The position numbers and the translations under genes are program-made. DNA of 64,000 nucleotides from Blastocatellia bacterium (lineage in GTDB: Bacteria; Acidobacteriota; Blastocatellia; UBA7656; JADIYM01): NCBI GenBank assembly GCA_016705245.1, contig JADIYM010000019.1, forward strand, positions 22,113 through 86,112, written 5' to 3'. This document shows positions 44,998 to 57,371 of the stretch, piece after piece; within the stretch, counting starts at the first letter, position 1; each line of letters opens with the position of its first letter. The notes beneath the pieces were generated by a model, which saw only the letters and a program-made list of their open reading frames with translations, was not told the DNA's origin and made no database searches.

Positions 44998-45912
44998 CTA
45001 CTCGTCGACCTCGATGGCGCTCTGGCGCTTCTTCGTCTCGGTGATCTCGCGGTCGCCCTCGACAACCGAAGTCAGTACGAACGTTGCCGTCCCCTTCGGC
45101 GACTTCATCACGGCCTTCACCGGAATCCGCTTCGAGTCGTCCGTGAACCAGATGTGAAGTTCTCCATCCCGGCGGACGAATCGCCCGCCGAAGATCCGGG
45201 CATCCACTCGGAGCGTGTCGTACTTCCGACCCTCGACCTCGATCTTCTCTTTCCCGATCAACGCGACGCCCACGTCGTAGGTCTGGCCACGGTCGCTGAT
45301 AGGAAATCGTACTTCCCTGCCAGCGTTCTTCAGTTTTCGCGTCCGAGCAAAATAGAGCGCCGAGACCACGTCCTGAACCCACGGTCGCGTCGGCTGCTCG
45401 ATCGACGTGCCAACATCACTCGGCGCCGCCGGATTGCGAACGTTGAATCGGACCTTTGCCGCGTTGCGGTCGAAGAGCGCTTCCTCGAACGATCGGACGT
45501 CGTTTTCGTGAAGGACCTTGATCGACGAGTAGATGAACAGATCGTTGCGGTCCGCCAGCGTCGTGAACGTGTCGTTGATCTTCACGCCAAACAGGCTGGC
45601 CAGTGCACCGCGCGACACGGCATTCACCTCGAACTTGATGTGCTCATCACTGCCATTGGCCGCTCCGACAACGAAGGTCAGCTCGCCGACGTTGGCCGAA
45701 ATCGGAAACCGAGAGAACTTGACGTCGTAGGTCAACCGCTCGCCATAGCGAAACGGCAACGGATGGCGCAGGCCGAACGACCGGGACTTCGGAGCCTTCG
45801 TCGTTGCGTCGGAGCCTTCCGATCGCGCAAACACCGGAGCCGTCGAAACGACAGCGAGGGTCAGCGCAACCGATAACAACCGTCCAGCAAAACCTCTCGA
45901 TCTCGTCGTCAT
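44998..45912 (-). CDS. DUF3108 exported protein
   Basis: 304 residues with signal peptide LLSVALTLAVVSTAPVFA. The mature domain has the DUF3108 pattern: PFRYGERLTYDVKFSRFPIS, SANVGELTFVV, RFNVRNPAAPSDVGTSIEQP, VQDVVSALYFARTRKLKNAG, KYDTLRVDARIFGG, and LHIWFTDDSKRIPVKAVMKS. DUF3108 proteins are periplasmic beta-rich proteins, often near LPS/envelope genes; the exact role is unknown. The start overlaps the previous gene's stop (ATGA), placing it last in the heptose operon, ahead of the convergent long hairpin. Confidence 0.82.
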   Translation of the reverse strand: MTTRSRGFAGRLLSVALTLAVVSTAPVFARSEGSDATTKAPKSRSFGLRHPLPFRYGERLTYDVKFSRFPISANVGELTFVVGAANGSDEHIKFEVNAVSRGALASLFGVKINDTFTTLADRNDLFIYSSIKVLHENDVRSFEEALFDRNAAKVRFNVRNPAAPSDVGTSIEQPTRPWVQDVVSALYFARTRKLKNAGREVRFPISDRGQTYDVGVALIGKEKIEVEGRKYDTLRVDARIFGGRFVRRDGELHIWFTDDSKRIPVKAVMKSPKGTATFVLTSVVEGDREITETKKRQSAIEVDE

Positions 45913-46469
45913 GGCATCACCACCATCTTTGCCGCCAGGATTCCGAAGACGGTTAACAGCCCGATCGCTGCCCGATACTCACGATAGCGCAGGTACAACG
46001 AGGCATCAAACCGGACTTTTCCGGCAGCCGCGGAGCATCCCGGCGTCAGCCGGGGCGCAAAGAGCGGCACGGCTCGGGCCCAGTCGTCATAGGCTTCAGG
46101 AAACAGAGTGCGCATTGTCTCGACCTCCGCAATCATCACCGGGACATAGACTACGAGATAGGCCGCTGCTATCGCGATCGCCAGCCACCAAACTCCGCCG
46201 GCCATCGCGACGCCCGCCACGAGCAGAAACGTCCCGAGGTAGAGCGGGTTGAGCGTGTGCGCGTAGGGTCCGGATGTCGTGAGTTCAGCCATTTTTCGCA
46301 GGTGACCGCTGGCCCACGCCCGAATCAGGAGCCCGACGGCCGCAATGACCGCTCCGGAAAAGAGGCTGATGAGCGTCGGCTTCGCAAACACGAGGAACAA
46401 CGGTGCAAGCACGAACCCGAGGGGTACGCGCATCCGTTGGGCCAGTCGTCTGAGGTCGGCCGCGGTCAC
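45909..46469 (-). CDS. Isoprenylcysteine/phospholipid methyltransferase-like membrane protein
   Basis: 186 residues from GTG 46469, which overlaps the heptosyltransferase stop. About five hydrophobic segments. The ICMT/PEMT signature is present: LLIRAWASGHLRKMAELTTS, GPYAHTLNPLYLGTFLLVAG and, near the end, EVETMRTLFPEAYDDWARAV plus PLFAPRL. Members methylate isoprenylcysteine, phospholipids or other small membrane substrates using SAM. Substrate unknown; the operon context suggests an envelope lipid. A longer open frame upstream is only a shadow of the heptosyltransferase gene. Confidence 0.82.
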   Translation of the reverse strand: MTAADLRRLAQRMRVPLGFVLAPLFLVFAKPTLISLFSGAVIAAVGLLIRAWASGHLRKMAELTTSGPYAHTLNPLYLGTFLLVAGVAMAGGVWWLAIAIAAAYLVVYVPVMIAEVETMRTLFPEAYDDWARAVPLFAPRLTPGCSAAAGKVRFDASLYLRYREYRAAIGLLTVFGILAAKMVVMP

Positions 46470-47488
46470 GTCGTTTGAAGCCTTGCGTCGACGAGTCGTT
46501 GTACCGCTTCCACGGGAATCTGCAGGCGGAGACACTTGTCGCACGAACGGCGATAACAGTCCGTCCGACAATCGATGTCGCTCCGCCCGATAGTCCGGTC
46601 GCGCGGATCGAATGGCCGATTCCGCAGGGGACTCGTCGGACCGTAGAGTCCGACGATCGGCGCGCCGGCAGCCGCGGCGAGATGCAGCGGCCCCGTGTCT
46701 CCGCCGACGAAGACCTTTGCCTTTCGGGCAAGCGCGACGAACTCGACGAGCGAGCAACGAAACGGAATCGCATTCCCGGTCGTGCTTGCAGCCGCCACCT
46801 CGCCGGCAAGCTCGTCTTCGCCCGGTCCGTACGTAACGAGCGACACCACACCCTGCGACGCCCGAATCGAATCGGCGAGCCTGCCGAACGACGCCGCCGG
46901 CCAGAGCTTCGTCGGCCACCCGCCTCCGGGATTCAGGATGGCGTAGCCGTCTGCGGGAGCCTGGGCCTCCATTGCGTCGACCGCGGCGTCAGGAACCTCG
47001 ATCGGAAAGTCATAGTCGCCTGCCGCCTCAACGCCGAGCGCGCGAACGAGCTCGATGTTCTTCTCGATAATGTGTCCGCGGTCGTCAACCGGCACCTGCT
47101 CGGTCAGAAACACGCGACTCGCCGGCTCGCGAAGCGCTTCGCTCGAGAATCCGATTCGTCTCGGCGCGCCTGAGGCCAGCGCGACGAAGCCGCTCTTGAT
47201 GAGTCCCTGGAAGTCGATAGCCACATCGACCGGTTCGCTCCGCAAACTCGAGAGTCGTGAACGAAGCGCCTTCTGAGTCTCGAGCCGAAGAAGGCTCTTG
47301 CGCCAGGATCGGGTGTCAATCTCGATGAGCCGGTCGATCACGGGCGAGTCGCGCAGGATTGCGGCGGCAGCCCGCTCGACAACCCACGAGATCCGGACGT
47401 CGGGAATTTCGCGACGGAGCGCGGCGACAGCCGGCAGCGTGTGGACGACATCGCCAATCGCACTGAGTTTGACGATCAGTACGTGCAC
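46466..47488 (-). CDS. LPS heptosyltransferase (GT9)
   Basis: 340 residues. GT9 features: MHVLIVKLSAIGDVVHTLPA with the catalytic Asp13, FQGLIKSGFVALASGAPRRI, AILNPGGGWPTKLWPAASFG, and VFVGGDTGPLHLAAAAGAPI followed by VGLYGPTSP. It transfers L-glycero-D-manno-heptose to the Kdo-lipid A core at the inner membrane; whether it acts as heptosyltransferase I (WaaC) or II (WaaF) cannot be fixed from sequence alone. The gene starts three bases after the upstream nucleotidyltransferase stop, so the donor-making and donor-using steps are coupled. The C-terminus has a cysteine cluster CRTDCYRRSCDKCLR. Confidence 0.93.
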   Translation of the reverse strand: MHVLIVKLSAIGDVVHTLPAVAALRREIPDVRISWVVERAAAAILRDSPVIDRLIEIDTRSWRKSLLRLETQKALRSRLSSLRSEPVDVAIDFQGLIKSGFVALASGAPRRIGFSSEALREPASRVFLTEQVPVDDRGHIIEKNIELVRALGVEAAGDYDFPIEVPDAAVDAMEAQAPADGYAILNPGGGWPTKLWPAASFGRLADSIRASQGVVSLVTYGPGEDELAGEVAAASTTGNAIPFRCSLVEFVALARKAKVFVGGDTGPLHLAAAAGAPIVGLYGPTSPLRNRPFDPRDRTIGRSDIDCRTDCYRRSCDKCLRLQIPVEAVQRLVDARLQTT

Positions 47489-47490
47489 GA

Positions 47491-47958
47491 TCAGCCTTTC
47501 ATTCGCTCGAGGACTTCGCTCGTCGAATGGTCCTTCGGGTCGCCGACGATCGCCACGCGACCTCCGTACTCAGCGACGATAGCCCGCTCGGGAACGGTCT
47601 CTGTCGTGTAGTCGGTTCCCTTGGCGTGGACGTCCGGGTGAATTGCGCGCAATACCGGCTCGACCGTCAGCGTTTCGAAGATCGTCACGAAGGCAACACC
47701 TTCGATTGCAGCGAGAATCTCGGCGCGTTCCGTCGCCGGCATCACTGGACGCCCGTCGCCCTTAAGCTGCCTTACAGCGTCATCGCCGTTGACTGCGACG
47801 ACCAGGATATCGCCCTCGGCACGGGCACCCTGCAGGTAACGCACGTGACCGACGTGCAGCACGTCGAAACATCCGTTGGCGAGAACGATCTTCTCACCCC
47901 GGGCGCGGAGTGCTTCCACCTCCGACGCTAATTCGTCGAGTGCGATCGTTCTTCCCAT
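47491..47958 (-). CDS. hldC: D-glycero-beta-D-manno-heptose 1-phosphate adenylyltransferase
   Basis: 155 residues, a stand-alone nucleotidyltransferase (the domain that forms the C-terminal half of HldE/RfaE). The HxGH signature is NGCFDVLHVGHVRYLQGARA; other conserved parts are VVAVNGDDAVRQLKGDGRPV, AERAEILAAIEGVAFV and DVHAKGTDYTTETVPE. It activates heptose-1-phosphate with ATP (or CTP in other members) to make NDP-heptose. No hldA kinase or epimerase is in the window, but gmhA is at 51.6 kb. Coupled to the heptosyltransferase gene. Confidence 0.92.
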   Translation of the reverse strand: MGRTIALDELASEVEALRARGEKIVLANGCFDVLHVGHVRYLQGARAEGDILVVAVNGDDAVRQLKGDGRPVMPATERAEILAAIEGVAFVTIFETLTVEPVLRAIHPDVHAKGTDYTTETVPERAIVAEYGGRVAIVGDPKDHSTSEVLERMKG

Positions 47959-47997
47959 CGATCCCCCGTCCGCGCAGCCGTCTCGATCGCCGTTCTT

Positions 47998-48171
47998 CTA
48001 CAGCGGAATGAAGTACATCACCCATCCGATGACGAGCCCGACGAAGATGAACGCGGCAAAGACCTTCACACCGTACAGCGCCTTGGCGCGGACGTCGTGT
48101 CGCTCCGAATCGATCACCGCCATCACGGTGGCGACGACGGCGGCAAAAAGAGCCATCACGAGAAGATGCAC
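47998..48171 (-). CDS. Small membrane protein
   Basis: 57 residues from GTG 48171 (AGGAAG nine bases upstream): VHLLVMALFAAVVATVMAVI and YGVKVFAAFIFVGLVIGWVM are two membrane helices. Starts one base after the stop of the DUF6677-like gene and precedes hldC by 39 bases. Too small to assign; probably works with the upstream membrane protein. Confidence 0.65.
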   Translation of the reverse strand: MHLLVMALFAAVVATVMAVIDSERHDVRAKALYGVKVFAAFIFVGLVIGWVMYFIPL

Positions 48172-48172
48172 G

Positions 48173-48607
48173 CTAGGGCTTCCTCCCGACCGCCACATCG
48201 TATGCGTCGAGCGCCGCGAGGTAGTTCAACAGTCCGACGACGTGGAGCAGGCTCGTGCCGTATTCATAGGTCGGATTCTTGGCGGCGACGTCGATGCCGA
48301 CGTGGGCAAGCAGACACCCGAGATAGAGCAATCCGGATCCGGCGTCGGCGAACACGAAGAAGAAGGAAAGCCGGTTCTCAAGGTCGATGGTCGCGAGCCG
48401 CCCGTGCAGCAGGATGCCGAGCGTGAATCCGCCGACAAGAACGACCGCGAGCAGGGCGCCTCGCCGGAATCGACCGGACAGGACGTGCCCAGCGCCCGGA
48501 AAGAGCAACGCGACGACGAACGCCACGACGCCCTTCGGCGACAGGCCCGCATCAGTCGCGGACTCTGCGACGTGCGGACTGCCACCGGTCTCCTGCTGAA
48601 CGTCCAA
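48173..48607 (-). CDS. DUF6677-like membrane protein
   Basis: 144 residues from TTG 48607 with GGGAGG seven bases upstream. Four hydrophobic segments: GVVAFVVALLFPGAGHVLSG, ALLAVVLVGGFTLGILLHGR, a region around FFFVFADAGSGLLYLGCLLA, and HVVGLLNYLAALDAYDVAVG. The PGAGH motif and C-terminal LNYLAALDAYDVAVGR match what I recall of DUF6677, a family seen in Acidobacteriota. Role unknown. It heads the operon of small membrane protein, hldC, heptosyltransferase, ICMT-like and DUF3108 genes. Confidence 0.7.
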   Translation of the reverse strand: MDVQQETGGSPHVAESATDAGLSPKGVVAFVVALLFPGAGHVLSGRFRRGALLAVVLVGGFTLGILLHGRLATIDLENRLSFFFVFADAGSGLLYLGCLLAHVGIDVAAKNPTYEYGTSLLHVVGLLNYLAALDAYDVAVGRKP

Positions 48608-48853
48608 GTAGCGCCTCCCGGGAACCCATTAATTCGCGAACGGGCATTCTAGGAGCGTCCCGGGGTTCCCGCAACCCCGACGGACGCGGACGAAGCCGCT
48701 GCGCGGCCGCAGAGGACAGTCCCGCGAGCCGTCCGGTCGACCGACGACGCTCGACGGCATGACGCCGGTTGGACGGACGACACGACGCGGGCGTGCTTGC
48801 CCGCCGCTCCCGCTGCGGCAACGGGACTGTGACCCTGCCGTTCGACGTGATTC

Positions 48854-48882
48854 TTGACGGCCTCCGACGGTGTTGCTACGGT
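48854..48882 (+). promoter_or_regulatory. Probable promoter of the PilZ gene
   Basis: TTGACG (48854-48859), a 17-bp spacer and TACGGT (48877-48882), the same -10 as proposed for hrcA. The expected start of transcription is only about 7 bases before the PilZ ATG and no Shine-Dalgarno sequence is seen, so the message may be nearly leaderless. Confidence 0.4.
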
Positions 48883-48895
48883 GTTGACGGCCACA

Positions 48896-49204
48896 ATGAA
48901 CTGGCAATCCCATCGAAAATCCGAGCGTATCCACATTGCAGTTTCGGTTCGAATCTCCGGACTGGATCTACTCGGGCATCCGTTCGATCGTGAGGCGTGG
49001 ACCCTCGACGTGAGCGGCGCGGGAGCCTCGCTGCACATCCCCGACGACCTCCACATCACGCGCCGGCTCCACGTGACGTCACGCGACTATCAGTTTGTCG
49101 CCGATGCAGACGTCGACGTGGTCTGGGAGCGCCGTTCTCCGCAGCGGGCTGTCGGAGTTCGCGTCCTGCCTGGAACTCCCGCGACCAGGTGGGAGGCACG
49201 CTGA
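48896..49204 (+). CDS. PilZ domain protein
   Basis: 102 residues from ATG 48896. Consists of one PilZ domain: RKSER (RxxxR motif) near residue 7 and, after TLDVSGAGASLHIP, the DxSxxG motif (D-V-S-G-A-G), both needed for c-di-GMP binding. The rest forms the beta-barrel (RLHVTSRDYQFVADADVDVV, AVGVRVLP). A stand-alone c-di-GMP receptor located 37 bases before a GGDEF-containing gene, so the two probably form an operon of signal maker/sensor and receptor. Confidence 0.85.
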   Translation: MNWQSHRKSERIHIAVSVRISGLDLLGHPFDREAWTLDVSGAGASLHIPDDLHITRRLHVTSRDYQFVADADVDVVWERRSPQRAVGVRVLPGTPATRWEAR

Positions 49205-49241
49205 ATAAATCCGTCCTCCACGCCCCCGCCTGGAGCCACGC

Positions 49242-50468
49242 GTGACGCACCAACCACTGAAAGTCCTGATCGTCGAGGCAGACGGTTCTGCGGCGGAATC
49301 GTGCCGCGAGGCCATCTGCCGGGCCTTGCCGGCCGCGCACGTCGACGTCTCGCCGTCGGACGGATCCGCGATGACGAGGCTCGAGCGCATGGCGCGTTCG
49401 GGGACGCCGCAGCCGCTATACGATGCCGTGGTCGTCAACGTCGAGTCCGCGACCAATCGGCCGGTGGCGCTTCTGGAGGAGCTTGCGCAGATTCTGCCTG
49501 GCACTCCTGTCCTCGCCATCCGGACCCTCGAGCCGCCACCCGCCGGACTGGACCCGATCACCGCGTGGACGGCCGAGGTCGTCCGGGCGACGCCCGGGTA
49601 TCCGCCTCATCTCGCAGTGATTCTTCGGTTGCACATCGAGCAGCGAAGACTGCTCGCCGAGATCGAGCGACAGCGGATCGAGCTCGTCGACCAGGCATCT
49701 CGCGATGACCTGACCGCTCTCGCCAACCGGTCCCGGTTCAACGAGACGGTTGAGAACGAGATCGCGCGCGCTCTCCGCTTCCACCGCCCGCTGACACTGG
49801 TCTCACTCAACATCGACGGAATGAAGCTCATCAACGACACCCACGGCTATTCGGCAGGTGATGCGGCGCTGCTTCACGTGGCGAATTGCCTTCGCGGGGA
49901 GGTCCGCCGATTCGAGATCGCCGCGAGAACCGGCGGTGACACGTTCGCGGTCCTGCTCGTGGACACGAATTTCGACGGCGGCCGTCAAGTCGCCGAGAAG
50001 CTCCGGCGCAGGATTGCCGAGGCTCCGATACGGTCCGTCGGCGTGGTCACCGTGAGCATCGGAGTTGCGGCATTGCCGGCACACGCGGAATCCTCGAACG
50101 GTTTGATCCGGATTGCCGACGAAGCCGTTTTCGAAGCTCAGTCGAAGGGACGAAATCGAGTAGTCGTCAGCCGCAACCTGCGCAGAGAACGGTCCGGCGA
50201 GCGTCAGCCAATACGCTTCAAGGTTGTCGTCGAGGGCACCGACAACCACGGTGAATCATTCAGCGAAGAGACCGAGACAGAGCTCGTGAGCCGGTATGGG
50301 GCTCGCGTCTTTCTGGGGCACGCACTTTCGGCTGGCGAGACGATCCGAATACGAACGCCCTTCCACGACCGTATGCTCACGGCACAGGTGACGGCGTGCT
50401 ACAAGGGGCTGGACAATCGGATGCGCGCGGGCTTCAAGCTCCTGGATCCCCCGAAGTGGGGAACGTAG
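49242..50468 (+). CDS. GGDEF-domain protein with receiver-like N-terminus and C-terminal PilZ-like domain
   Basis: 408 residues from GTG 49242. The N-terminus (LKVLIVEADGSAAESCREAI) looks like a degenerate receiver without an obvious phospho-Asp in the usual place. A coiled coil leads to the GGDEF domain (DDLTALANRSRFNETVENEI, LTLVSLNIDGMKLINDTHGY, VSIGVAALPAHAESSNGLIR). The signature reads GGDTF (231-235), not GG(D/E)EF, and there is no RxxD inhibitory site, so cyclase activity is doubtful and it may instead bind GTP or c-di-GMP. Residues 320-400 (RQPIRFKVVVEGTDNHGESF, ALSAGETIRIRTPFHDRMLT) resemble a PilZ-type barrel. Confidence 0.82.
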   Translation: MTHQPLKVLIVEADGSAAESCREAICRALPAAHVDVSPSDGSAMTRLERMARSGTPQPLYDAVVVNVESATNRPVALLEELAQILPGTPVLAIRTLEPPPAGLDPITAWTAEVVRATPGYPPHLAVILRLHIEQRRLLAEIERQRIELVDQASRDDLTALANRSRFNETVENEIARALRFHRPLTLVSLNIDGMKLINDTHGYSAGDAALLHVANCLRGEVRRFEIAARTGGDTFAVLLVDTNFDGGRQVAEKLRRRIAEAPIRSVGVVTVSIGVAALPAHAESSNGLIRIADEAVFEAQSKGRNRVVVSRNLRRERSGERQPIRFKVVVEGTDNHGESFSEETETELVSRYGARVFLGHALSAGETIRIRTPFHDRMLTAQVTACYKGLDNRMRAGFKLLDPPKWGT

Positions 50469-50491
50469 CGAAAGGCAGTCACCCTTTGTGG

Positions 50492-50588
50492 CCTCTGTGA
50501 CTCTGTGTCTCCGTACCTCTGTGTGCGTAGCTCTTCATCGGTTCAAGAGCTTCGCGCGTAGAGCCACGGAGTCACAGAGCTCACGGAG
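50492..50588. repeat. Hairpin repeat, CTCTGTG/CTCCGTG family, copy 1
   Basis: Left arm 50492-50535 (CTCTGTGACTCTGTGTCTCC then TACCTCTGTGTGCG and AGCTCTT) and right arm 50545-50588 (AAGAGCT, CGCG, AGAGCCACGGAGTCACAGAG, CTCACGGAG) are imperfectly complementary around a 9-base loop. The stop codon of the minus-strand gene 50581-51537 lies within the right arm. It separates convergent genes and shares its sequence with the element at 58643-58739. Confidence 0.85.
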
Positions 50589-51537
50589 TTCCTATGACCC
50601 CGTCCAGCACCGCCGCCGCAAACAACGGGATCATGATCTCGTGATGGCCGGTGAGGGCAAATCCGCGCCCGGATCCCGCCTTCGGTCGCCGGACGACTTG
50701 CGTTAACGGCCGGTAATGCTGGATGAAGTCGAAATTCGCCGTCGAGAACCCCTCGAGACGCTGGCGATTGCGCACGACGGTAACGGCCTTCAGAAATACC
50801 TCGGGAAGGATTACCGCCGAGCCGAAATTGAGGTAGACACCGCCGCCGTCGAGTCCGGCGACGATCGAGCAGAGCAATCGGAAATCCCGCACTGAGGTCG
50901 CACCGATTGCCGCACCGTCGACGTTCGGATGAATGTGCGGAATGTCGTTGCCGAGGGCAACGTGCACCGTAACCGGGACGCGACCGACGTAAGCCTCGTG
51001 GAGCATCGAGACACCCGCATTCGGCGGTTTCAGCTCGACGATGGCCCGACCGACCGCTTCCCCTAGTCCGATATCGTCCGCGGCACCGCTGGTAGCGGCC
51101 GCGTTCAAAACTCGGCCGGTCTCCTCCGCAGCACCAAAACTCCCGGAACCGAGCGTGGCGTCGACGTCCTCCGAGGTTCCCCCGTTGACCGCGACCTCGA
51201 AATCGTGCACGAGGCACGATCCGTTCATGGCAAATGACGTGATGAACCCGCGACGCATGAGGTCAATGAGCACGGGACCACATCCCGTCTTGATGACGTG
51301 GCCGCCGAGTCCGGCAATCACAGGCAACCCCCGCGTACGCGCACTGCGAACCAGCCCGGCCAGCTCGAGCAGGTCGCTGGCTGCCAGGACCTTGGGCAAC
51401 CCGGACAGGAATTCGCGAACCGTCCCCGCTTCGAAAGGCGCAGCAAAGTCGGCAACCGTCACCTTGCAGGGACGTGACGCCAGCGGATAGGTCTTCAGAC
51501 CGGACAGATCGAACGGTTCGATATCGTAGTGTGACAT
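50581..51537 (-). CDS. Deoxyhypusine synthase-like protein
   Basis: 318 residues. The Rossmann-type NAD fold of the DHS superfamily is suggested by GLPVIAGLGGHVIKTGCGPV, LIDLMRRGFITSFAMNGSCL, VHDFEVAVNGGTSEDVDATL, GSGSFGAAEETGRVLNAA and HEAYVGRVPVTVHVALGNDI PHIHP. True DHS uses spermidine to modify eukaryotic/archaeal eIF5A, which bacteria lack; bacterial relatives include homospermidine synthase-like and uncharacterised enzymes. The DHS active-site lysine region is not evident to me. It lies 39 bases after gmhA, last in a uvrA-gmhA-this-gene operon. Substrate unknown. Confidence 0.72.
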   Translation of the reverse strand: MSHYDIEPFDLSGLKTYPLASRPCKVTVADFAAPFEAGTVREFLSGLPKVLAASDLLELAGLVRSARTRGLPVIAGLGGHVIKTGCGPVLIDLMRRGFITSFAMNGSCLVHDFEVAVNGGTSEDVDATLGSGSFGAAEETGRVLNAAATSGAADDIGLGEAVGRAIVELKPPNAGVSMLHEAYVGRVPVTVHVALGNDIPHIHPNVDGAAIGATSVRDFRLLCSIVAGLDGGGVYLNFGSAVILPEVFLKAVTVVRNRQRLEGFSTANFDFIQHYRPLTQVVRRPKAGSGRGFALTGHHEIMIPLFAAAVLDGVIGTP

Positions 51538-51576
51538 GCGCGAAAGAAGGTGCCGAGGCGCGGAGAAAATCCCCTG

Positions 51577-52220
51577 TCAGTCGCCCGCGTTGGCCGCGTC
51601 GGCTTCCGAGTCGCCGAACATCGTCTCTTCGACGAGCTGGCACAGGATGTGCCCGATGAGGATGTGCGTTTCCTGAATGCGCGCCGTTTCTTCGTGCCGG
51701 ACGATGAGAGGGATGTCAACGATCTCAGCCGCGCGGCCGCCGTCGCGCCCGAGGAAGCCGATGGTGTGCATGTTCTGGTAACGGGCCGCCTCGAGTCCCT
51801 TGACGACATTCGGCGAGTTCCCGGACGTCGAGATGCCGATTGCGACATCGCCACGCCGGCCGAGTGCCTGAACCTGCCGATCGAAGACATGAATGAACGA
51901 AGAGTCGTTCGCGATCGACGTGAGAATCGAGCCGTCGGTCGTCAGTGAAATGGCCGGCAGCCCCTTTCGATTCTTGTTCATGAACACGTTCACGAGCTCG
52001 CCTGCGATGTGCTGGGCATCGCACGCCGAGCCGCCGTTGCCGAACAGCAGGAGCTTGTTGCCCGCCCGGAGAGCGTCGATGATGAGCTGCGCCGCGCGCT
52101 CGACCTCGCGCACGTGGTTCGAGAAGAATACGACCTTCGTGTTCAGGCTTTCGTGGACGATCGCGTCGATTCGCTCGTAGACGTCGTCTTCGGTCCCGCC
52201 CGGTGGTCGCTTGAGTGTCT

Positions 52221-52224
<4 letters not shown>
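51577..52224 (-). CDS. gmhA: Phosphoheptose isomerase
   Basis: 215 residues. SIS domain with the GmhA pattern: NKLLLFGNGGSACDAQHIAG, ELVNVFMNKNRKGLPAISLT, TDGSILTSIANDSSFIHVFD, AIGISTSGNSPNVVKGLEAA and THILIGHILCQLVEETMFG. The conserved His and Glu residues (H in AQHIAGE, H in the C-terminal HILIGH) match metal-dependent GmhA. It converts sedoheptulose-7-phosphate to D-glycero-D-manno-heptose-7-phosphate, the first step of heptose synthesis feeding HldC and the heptosyltransferase at 46-48 kb. ATGA overlap with uvrA. Confidence 0.95.
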
Positions 52225-55046
<2,822 letters not shown>

Positions 55047-55258
55047 TCCCACCAGCCCACAGTCCGGAATTCCGCTGATCGTCGAACCCGTGATTGTAGC
55101 CGTCGGCCGTCCAGCCGTGTCAAGGTGGCGCGAGAGAGCAAAATCGCCACAGCTCGTGCAATGCGCGAAGCGCATTGGAGTGCGGCGTGAATCGCCGCTC
55201 GAACGTGACTGATGGACGAATCCAGCGGCGCTTCCGCCGCAGCGCTTCGCGCAAGATC

Positions 55259-55292
55259 AAAAAAAACCGGCCGCCGCGCTTGCGGCGACCGG
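55259..55292 (-). terminator. Intrinsic terminator of the small gene upstream
   Basis: On the minus strand: CCGGTCGCCGC, loop AAGC, GCGGCGGCCGG, then eight T. An 11-bp stem with one mismatch and a strong U-tract, 65 bases after the stop of 55357-55644 and before the uvrA start. Confidence 0.88.
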
Positions 55293-55356
55293 ATTAGCTT
55301 TCAACCCTCGCTTTACCGTCACTCAGGAGAAGACAGAAACAACTGCACCATCACCA

Positions 55357-55644
55357 TCAACCAAGTCGTCGTCGAAGCTGTTCAACCGACGGAACGTCGG
55401 GAACGGCCTCTCCATTCAAGTCCTCGGTAGCAAAACTCTCAAACATTCCAATGAGCGTGCATTCGAGATCACGCTCGGATGACACGAAGAGAACGGGTCG
55501 GTGACCCAATTCGGCCCGACGTCCAAGCAACTCCTCAAACAGGTCAACCACATCGAAGCGCTGGCGTTTCTCTCGATCGGCGCGCGCGTCGGCGGTTCGA
55601 TCGCGTCGTTCCGTGACTCCGCTGAACTCTGCCGTATTCATCAT
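55357..55644 (-). CDS. Small hypothetical protein
   Basis: 95 residues from ATG 55644, preceded by AGGGGGG eight bases upstream; a longer form from 55686 is possible. Sequence: charged, Arg-rich N-terminus (TERRDRTADARADREKRQRF) then DVVDLFEELLGRRAELGHRP, LFVSSERDLECTLIGMFESF and a C-terminal VPSVEQLRRRLG. Predicted alpha/beta, soluble. The well-formed terminator that follows supports it being expressed. No family recognised. Confidence 0.55.
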   Translation of the reverse strand: MMNTAEFSGVTERRDRTADARADREKRQRFDVVDLFEELLGRRAELGHRPVLFVSSERDLECTLIGMFESFATEDLNGEAVPDVPSVEQLRRRLG

Positions 55645-56132
55645 CGCGCTGCCCCCCTTTCCGGCGTTACCGCCGCTGTCATCCACGCGCTAATGGCTTG
55701 CAATACGCGTGCCGCAACTGGCCGGTTCAAAATTCTTTCGGTACTGACCGGAATCGTCAAGGATTTCCGTGCTGTCAGGTCAGACTACGGGACTGATCTG
55801 TACGGCGAACTGTCGCAAACCGTATGTCGCCGCACGGTCAGGGGTAGAACGTTCTGCCGTGGAGACTCTCGCAGGCCAAGGGATGAAAAGGATGGCGCGG
55901 GAACTCAACATTTTCACTGCGACTCTGCGAAATCTCTGCGCCTCTGCGAGAAAGCGGCCAGTTGAGGATATTTCTCGCAGAGGCGCGGAGCACTCGCAGA
56001 CGCAGAGGAATGCCGACCCGGCGATAATACGCCCGCTCCACGGGCTATGTGAAACAATTCTCAACATAGACGTGTACACTGCTCGAGCACGCAATCGAAC
56101 GTGCGAGAAATTCAGCTCCCGAGGAGTCCGGC
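55645..56132. other. Divergent intergenic region containing a hairpin repeat
   Basis: 488 bases between the small gene (-) and the first permease (+). Apart from the hairpin at 55917-56007 I see no gene. A perfect 8-bp palindrome GTGTACAC lies near 56070, upstream of the permease, and GAGGAG at 56121-56126 is the permease ribosome binding site. Confidence 0.45.
55917..56007. repeat. Hairpin repeat, CTCTGCG variant, copy 2
   Basis: Left arm 55917-55953 (CTGCGACTCTGCGAAATCTC then TGCGCCTCTGCGAGAAA) and right arm 55971-56007 (TTTCTCGCAGAGGCGCGGAG then CACTCGCAGACGCAGAG) are largely complementary around a 17-base loop. Built on the same CTCTGxG plan as the elements at 50492 and 58643 but with CTCTGCG units. 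Confidence 0.8.
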
Positions 56133-57359
<1,227 letters not shown>

Positions 57360-57371
57360 CCGGTATTCATC

